9,825 nt of DNA from Legionellaceae bacterium UBA2794 (GTDB lineage: Bacteria; Pseudomonadota; Gammaproteobacteria; Legionellales; Legionellaceae), in contig DEHS01000111.1 of the NCBI GenBank assembly GCA_002352055.1, positions 16,396-26,220 on the forward strand. Reading direction: 5' to 3'. Positions 6,199 to 9,825 of the stretch are shown in pieces. Made by a program: the position numbers and the translations under genes. Positions within the stretch are counted from its first letter, which is position 1. Every line of letters starts with the position of its first letter. The notes below the pieces were generated by a model. The model saw only the letters and a program-made list of their open reading frames with translations. It searched no databases and had not been told where the DNA came from.

Positions 6199-8367
6199 TT
6201 ATTCTTCTTCAGAATGACTGGTCGTCGCAACCGACTCTTGCGGTGCCTCAGTAGTTGCAGGAGCAGAGGCTTCAGCTTTTGGCTCTGCCTGTGGTTTGTT
6301 TTTCCACTCCAGTTTTACCCGACCTTGTTTATCAACACCGGCGACAAAAACTTCGATGTCTTGGCCTTCTTGGAGTACATCTTCTACCTTTTGAGCGCGA
6401 TCGTTGCAAATTTGAGAGATATGCAACAAACCATCTTTTCCAGGTAATAAGTTAATAAATGCACCAAAATCAACAATTTTACTTACTTTACCCTGGTAGG
6501 TTTGTCCTACTTCAACTTCAGCGATTAACGCTTTAATTTGTTTTTGAGCTTCGTCCAATGCTTCAGCATCAGGAGAGAATAATTGAATAACGCCTGTATC
6601 ATCAATATCAATTGACACGCCAGTGGTCTCAATCAAACCTTTAATGGTTGCGCCACCCTTACCAATAATGGTACGAATTTTATCTTCTGCTACCTTCATA
6701 GTGATAATGCGAGGGGCATGTTGTGATAATTCATCACGATGACCTGCTAGGGAGTTATTCATGACACCCAGAATATGCAGACGTCCAGCTAAAGCCTGCT
6801 CCAGAGCCTGCTCCATAATCTCATTGGTAATACCAGTGATTTTAATATCCATTTGCAGCGCAGTAATACCTTTTTCAGTACCCGCTACTTTAAAATCCAT
6901 ATCTCCAAGATGATCTTCATCACCTAATATGTCGGTCAAAACAGCAAAACGCTCGCCTTCTTTAATCAGGCCCATTGCAACCCCTGCAACAGGAGCTTTT
7001 AAAGGAACTCCAGCATCCATCAATGCAAGACTGGTTCCACATACTGTAGCCATAGAGCTGGAGCCATTGGACTCAGTAATTTCAGAAACAATACGTAATA
7101 CATAAGGAAATTCTGTTGTTGAGGGTAACACAGCCATTAAGGCACGTTTCGCCAGACGACCATGACCAATTTCTCGTCGCTTGGGACTTCCTACCATTCC
7201 AGTTTCACCTACTGAGTAAGGAGGGAAGTTGTAATGCAACATAAAGCGATCTCTGCTTTCACCGTTAATACCATCCAGCATTTGGGCATCGCGATCATTA
7301 CCTAAAGTCGCTACTACAATTGCCTGTGTTTCTCCACGGGTGAACAGACAGGAACCATGAGTTCTTTCCAGAAACTTGGTTCGTACTGAAATCGGTCGAA
7401 CTGTTTTATTATCGCGACCATCGATTCGAGGCTCTCCATCAAGTATTCTGTTTCGAACCGCGGCACGCTCCAGGTCACTAAACATCTCAGCTATAACAGA
7501 ACCCTTTAATTCATCATTCTCAACCAGTAAAGACGCAATAGTCTGTTCTTTTAACTCACCAAGACGAGCGTAACGTTCTTGTTTGTCTTTAATCAAATAA
7601 GCTCTTTCTACTTCGTGTTTCGCAATATCTGAAACACGAGATTGTAATAAGCTATCTACTTCAGGAGCTACCCAGTTCCACCGTGCTTTACCTGCTTGAG
7701 CAGCCATCTCTTCAATAACTTTAATCACACTTTTCATCATTTCATGGCCAAACATAATGGCTCCGCGCATGATGTCTTCACTTAACTCTTTTGCTTCGGA
7801 TTCAACCATGAGAATGGCATCTTTAGTACCTGCAACGACCAGATCAAGTTGGGATTGCTCTAAATCTTTTCTGCTCGGGTTTAACAAGTAAATCCCGTCT
7901 TTATAACCTACTCGGGCAGCACCGATTGGCCCATTGAAAGGTACACCGGAAATTGCCAATGCCGCTGATGCGCCAATCATAGCGATAATATCTGAGGAAA
8001 CATCTGGATTTAATGAAAGGACAGTTGCGATTACCTGCACTTCATTACGAAAATTATCGGGAAATAATGGACGAATGGGTCTATCAATCAAACGTGAAAT
8101 CAGAGTTTCATTATCACTTGGTCTTCCTTCACGTTTGTTAAATCCGCCAGGAATTTTACCTACGGCATAAAATTTTTCCTGATAATTAACTGTTAAAGGA
8201 AAGAAACCATTGTTCTCACCACCATCCTTTTTGCCAACTACCGTTACCAAAACCTGTGTACCATTCATACTTGCCAAAATAGCACCATCAGCCTGACGTG
8301 CTACTTCACCAGTTTCAAGAGTTAAGGTATGGTCACCAAATGGAATTTCTTTTGTAATCTTAGCCAC
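6199..8367 (-). CDS. pnp: Polynucleotide phosphorylase
   Basis: 3'-to-5' exoribonuclease using phosphate, releasing nucleoside diphosphates; central to mRNA decay and, with RNase E where present, part of the degradosome. The 722 residues match the family (E. coli 711). Domains in order: first RNase PH domain (about 5-140, with PGGFNKREGRPSD and SRLIDRPIRPLFP), a helical linker, the second catalytic RNase PH domain (about 315-460), the acidic motif GDEDHLGDMDFKVAG (about 482-496) with conserved D and K residues, a KH domain (about 555-615, loop GKGG at 569-572) and an S1 domain (about 620-690, VDFGAFINLLPGKDGLLH). A tail of about 30 residues rich in Ala, Glu, Pro and Thr follows and is probably disordered. 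Start: GTG 8367, with GGGGA (8379-8375) seven bases upstream; MAKITKEI is the familiar family N-terminus. The in-frame TTG at 8397 lies in the terminator T-run and is rejected. It follows rpsO as in many proteobacteria. Confidence 0.97.
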   Translation of the reverse strand: MAKITKEIPFGDHTLTLETGEVARQADGAILASMNGTQVLVTVVGKKDGGENNGFFPLTVNYQEKFYAVGKIPGGFNKREGRPSDNETLISRLIDRPIRPLFPDNFRNEVQVIATVLSLNPDVSSDIIAMIGASAALAISGVPFNGPIGAARVGYKDGIYLLNPSRKDLEQSQLDLVVAGTKDAILMVESEAKELSEDIMRGAIMFGHEMMKSVIKVIEEMAAQAGKARWNWVAPEVDSLLQSRVSDIAKHEVERAYLIKDKQERYARLGELKEQTIASLLVENDELKGSVIAEMFSDLERAAVRNRILDGEPRIDGRDNKTVRPISVRTKFLERTHGSCLFTRGETQAIVVATLGNDRDAQMLDGINGESRDRFMLHYNFPPYSVGETGMVGSPKRREIGHGRLAKRALMAVLPSTTEFPYVLRIVSEITESNGSSSMATVCGTSLALMDAGVPLKAPVAGVAMGLIKEGERFAVLTDILGDEDHLGDMDFKVAGTEKGITALQMDIKITGITNEIMEQALEQALAGRLHILGVMNNSLAGHRDELSQHAPRIITMKVAEDKIRTIIGKGGATIKGLIETTGVSIDIDDTGVIQLFSPDAEALDEAQKQIKALIAEVEVGQTYQGKVSKIVDFGAFINLLPGKDGLLHISQICNDRAQKVEDVLQEGQDIEVFVAGVDKQGRVKLEWKNKPQAEPKAEASAPATTEAPQESVATTSHSEEE

Positions 8368-8374
8368 GTAATGT

Positions 8375-8379
8375 TCCCC
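8375..8379 (-). promoter_or_regulatory. pnp ribosome binding site
   Basis: GGGGA on the minus strand is seven bases before GTG 8367. It decides the pnp start. Confidence 0.65.
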
Positions 8380-8403
8380 ATTAATTAAATATAACAAAAA
8401 AAA

Positions 8404-8421
8404 GGCGCAGAACTCTGCGCC
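8404..8421 (-). terminator. Strong intrinsic terminator between rpsO and pnp
   Basis: Arms GGCGCAG (8404-8410) and CTGCGCC (8415-8421) with a four-base loop form a GC-rich stem. On the minus strand it is flanked by As before and a run of eight Ts after (8403-8396). This is a textbook terminator ending rpsO transcripts. On the plus strand five Ts follow, so it could work both ways. E. coli also has a partly leaky terminator between rpsO and pnp. Confidence 0.85.
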
Positions 8422-8433
8422 TTTTTATTTAAC

Positions 8434-8476
8434 GATTGTGTTGTGTGTGTCTCGGTGAGACCATAGCCCAACAATC
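8434..8476 (-). other. Possible folded leader in the rpsO-pnp gap
   Basis: On the minus strand GATTGT (8476-8471) can pair with ACAATC (8439-8434), enclosing a small hairpin GTCTC/GAGAC (8461-8457 with 8453-8449) whose three-base loop is ACC. The outer arm overlaps the rpsO stop codon. In E. coli the pnp leader has a double-stranded RNase III site used for autoregulation; whether this fold plays such a part is a guess. Confidence 0.3.
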
Positions 8477-8750
8477 AATAAGAATCTCTCAATCCAAGAC
8501 TTTGGATTAAAGTTTGATAGCGAGACTTATCGTTACTTTTTAAGTACTTCAATAACTTGCGGCGCTTGTTTACCAAACTTTGCAACCCTCTTCGGGAATG
8601 AAAATCTTTTTTGTGTTCTTTAAAATGCTCGGTCAAATATTTGATTCGGCCAGTAATTAAAGAAACCTGAACTTCGGGCGAGCCAGTATCTTTATCGGCA
8701 CGTTTGTATTCATTAACAATTTCTGCTTTTTCCGCGCTATTTAGCGACAT
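8475..8750 (-). CDS. rpsO: 30S ribosomal protein S15
   Basis: Small-subunit protein that binds 16S rRNA in the central domain early in assembly and contributes to a bridge to the 50S subunit. The 91 residues match the family (E. coli 89). Conserved elements are DTGSPEVQV (residues 21-29), the HFKEHKKDFHSRRGL stretch around 42-56 with the rRNA-binding H, D and S residues, LVNKRRKLLKYL (59-70) and the C-terminal LGLRDSY. Start: ATG 8750 with AGGAG (8760-8756) five bases upstream. It has its own promoter candidate in the gap after truB and a strong terminator downstream. S15 represses its own translation in several bacteria by binding its leader; I cannot identify such a structure here. Confidence 0.98.
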   Translation of the reverse strand: MSLNSAEKAEIVNEYKRADKDTGSPEVQVSLITGRIKYLTEHFKEHKKDFHSRRGLQSLVNKRRKLLKYLKSNDKSRYQTLIQSLGLRDSY

Positions 8751-8792
8751 ATAAACTCCTGGAACTAGCTAAGTATTCATTTAAAGGCGAAC

Positions 8793-8821
8793 ATTCTACC
8801 AAGGCATGTGCTACGAAACAA
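8793..8821 (-). promoter_or_regulatory. Candidate sigma-70 promoter of rpsO
   Basis: On the minus strand TTGTTT (8821-8816) and TAGAAT (8798-8793, five of six consensus bases) are 17 bases apart. Transcription would begin near 8786, about 35 bases before the rpsO ATG. Read by eye only. Confidence 0.5.
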
Positions 8822-8883
8822 GAGCTGGAAATTAATTTGTGCAAAAAATTTCATATTAAGTACTCGTATGGGCCTTATTAAGC

Positions 8884-9801
8884 TCATATTTGATACGATA
8901 GCAATCGTTTCGCTTTGATATCACCATTGGTTTGTAATTCACCTAATCCAATAAATTGTGCTTTTTCATCATAAAGACGGACACAACGCGTTACATCATT
9001 ACTCATTTTAGCAACAATCAATTTACCTTGACGAATTGCTAAAACCTCTTCATCAGATAAATTAATGGCTGTTAAATAATCAATCGCCTTATCCATAGGA
9101 ATAAGGCAATTAAATTTTTCAATTAAAGACATGGTCTCTAATTCTTCAAGGGAATACATTGGCGCATGCTGAAATCCTGCGGTGTAGAGTCGATGTAATC
9201 GTGTTACATGCGCTCCCACCTGCAATTCATCACCAATATCTTCCACCAAATTCCTTATATAAGTACCTTTGCTGCAAGATACTGTTAATGAAAATTGCTT
9301 CCCATCAAATTCATTAAGCTGTAGTAGATTAATTACTATTTCACGTGCTTGTCGTTCAATATTAATACCATCACGTGCAAATTTGTATAAGGGAGTTCCA
9401 TTATGTTTTAATGCAGAGAACATCGAAGGAATCTGCTTTAATAAACCCGTATAACGTCCCAGTACCTCAACCAATTGAGCATGGGTAATTGTAAATTCAT
9501 TAACCTGTCTTACGACTTCACCAGCAGCATCCGAAGTACTGGTTTTAATCCCCAAAAGTCCGGTAGTTTCATAACATTTATCCGCTTCAAGAAAAAACTG
9601 ACTGACTTTCGTTGCCTCTCCAAAACATAAGGGTAACATCCCGGTTGCCAATGGATCAAGGCTACCAGTATGACCTGCTTTTTTTGCCCCAAATAAACGC
9701 TTTACTTTTTGCAAGGCGCTATTAGAGGTCATACCAAGAGGCTTATTAAGCAGTAGAATTCCATTTACCGGAGGAGACGTTTCAACTACTTTCATTATCA
9801 T
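8884..9801 (-). CDS. truB: tRNA pseudouridine(55) synthase
   Basis: Converts uridine 55 in the T-loop of tRNAs to pseudouridine and helps tRNA folding. The 305 residues fit the family (E. coli 314). NGILLLNKPLGMTS (residues 13-26) is the conserved opening, GHTGSLDPLATGMLP contains the catalytic aspartate D49, and CSKGTYIRNLVEDIG is the conserved RNA-binding/active-site segment in the middle. A C-terminal PUA-like region follows (about 240-305, with LGLGELQTNGDIKAKRLL). Two starts are possible, ATG 9801 and ATG 9795; a GGA five bases before 9795 slightly favours the shorter form. Either overlaps the end of the upstream reading frame, indicating tight coupling in the rbfA-truB order common in proteobacteria. 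No clear terminator follows, so some transcripts may run on into rpsO. Confidence 0.96.
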   Translation of the reverse strand: MIMKVVETSPPVNGILLLNKPLGMTSNSALQKVKRLFGAKKAGHTGSLDPLATGMLPLCFGEATKVSQFFLEADKCYETTGLLGIKTSTSDAAGEVVRQVNEFTITHAQLVEVLGRYTGLLKQIPSMFSALKHNGTPLYKFARDGINIERQAREIVINLLQLNEFDGKQFSLTVSCSKGTYIRNLVEDIGDELQVGAHVTRLHRLYTAGFQHAPMYSLEELETMSLIEKFNCLIPMDKAIDYLTAINLSDEEVLAIRQGKLIVAKMSNDVTRCVRLYDEKAQFIGLGELQTNGDIKAKRLLSYQI

Positions 9802-9825
9802 CCGGATCAGGGATATTTACTTCGT
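9782..9825 (-). CDS. C-terminal tail of an upstream gene, probably rbfA
   Basis: A minus-strand frame open from the window edge reads 13 codons, EVNIPDPDDNESS, to TGA at 9784-9782, overlapping the truB start by 14-20 bases. An acidic tail just ahead of truB is what would be expected for ribosome-binding factor A, the usual neighbour. The fragment is too short to prove this, so the identity rests on gene order. Confidence 0.5.
   Translation of the reverse strand, partial: EVNIPDPDDNESS

Noticed and set aside
6214..6455. Plus-strand frames opposite the pnp 3' end
   Set aside because: Antisense shadows of the PNPase S1 domain and tail.
8368..8397. pnp start at TTG 8397
   Set aside because: It falls in the T-run of the terminator; GTG 8367 has a good ribosome binding site and gives the usual N-terminus.
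8855..8882. Two copies of ATTAAG near the truB end, considered as a terminator or attachment site
   Set aside because: They are direct, only six bases long and in AT-rich DNA; no hairpin forms.

Overview
The window is AT-rich bacterial chromosome from a gammaproteobacterium. The predicted proteins, especially S15, PNPase and TruB, and the rbfA tail-truB-rpsO-pnp order suggest Legionella or a close relative; this is inference from remembered families, not a database match. Genes are densely packed and mostly housekeeping, but a 4.3 kb stretch in the middle looks accessory.

Left part (1-1918). The N-terminus of a CNNM/CorC-type membrane protein runs off the left edge on the minus strand. Upstream of it lies ppa (soluble family I inorganic pyrophosphatase, minus). 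A short divergent promoter region separates ppa from a plus-strand pair: a HIT-family nucleotide hydrolase and folE (GTP cyclohydrolase I). The folE ribosome binding site overlaps the HIT stop codon, and a hairpin follows folE.

Middle part (1919-6198). This begins with about 400 bases of gene debris: a possible short reading frame broken by an amber codon, then the first third of a PIG-L/LmbE-type deacetylase with a one-base frameshift and an abrupt end. The debris joins, in frame, an intact small MbtH-like gene, a helper of nonribosomal peptide synthetases (NRPS) with no synthetase in sight. After that come full-length metE (cobalamin-independent methionine synthase) and, 11 bases later, a gene for a divergent methylenetetrahydrofolate reductase-like TIM-barrel protein. 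The last two probably act together: the reductase-like protein would make 5-methyl-tetrahydrofolate and MetE would pass the methyl group to homocysteine. The simplest reading is a methionine module beside the leftovers of a lost peptide or glycan biosynthesis cluster, inserted between conserved neighbours.

Right part (6199-9825, all minus strand). Transcription runs from the right: the tail of an upstream gene (probably rbfA), overlapping truB (tRNA pseudouridine 55 synthase), then rpsO (ribosomal protein S15) with its own promoter, then pnp (polynucleotide phosphorylase). A strong intrinsic terminator sits between rpsO and pnp, only 28 bases before the pnp start, so pnp expression must depend on read-through or on a promoter upstream of that hairpin. 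A second terminator-like hairpin follows pnp. I found no tRNA, rRNA, CRISPR array, intact mobile element or recognisable riboswitch.
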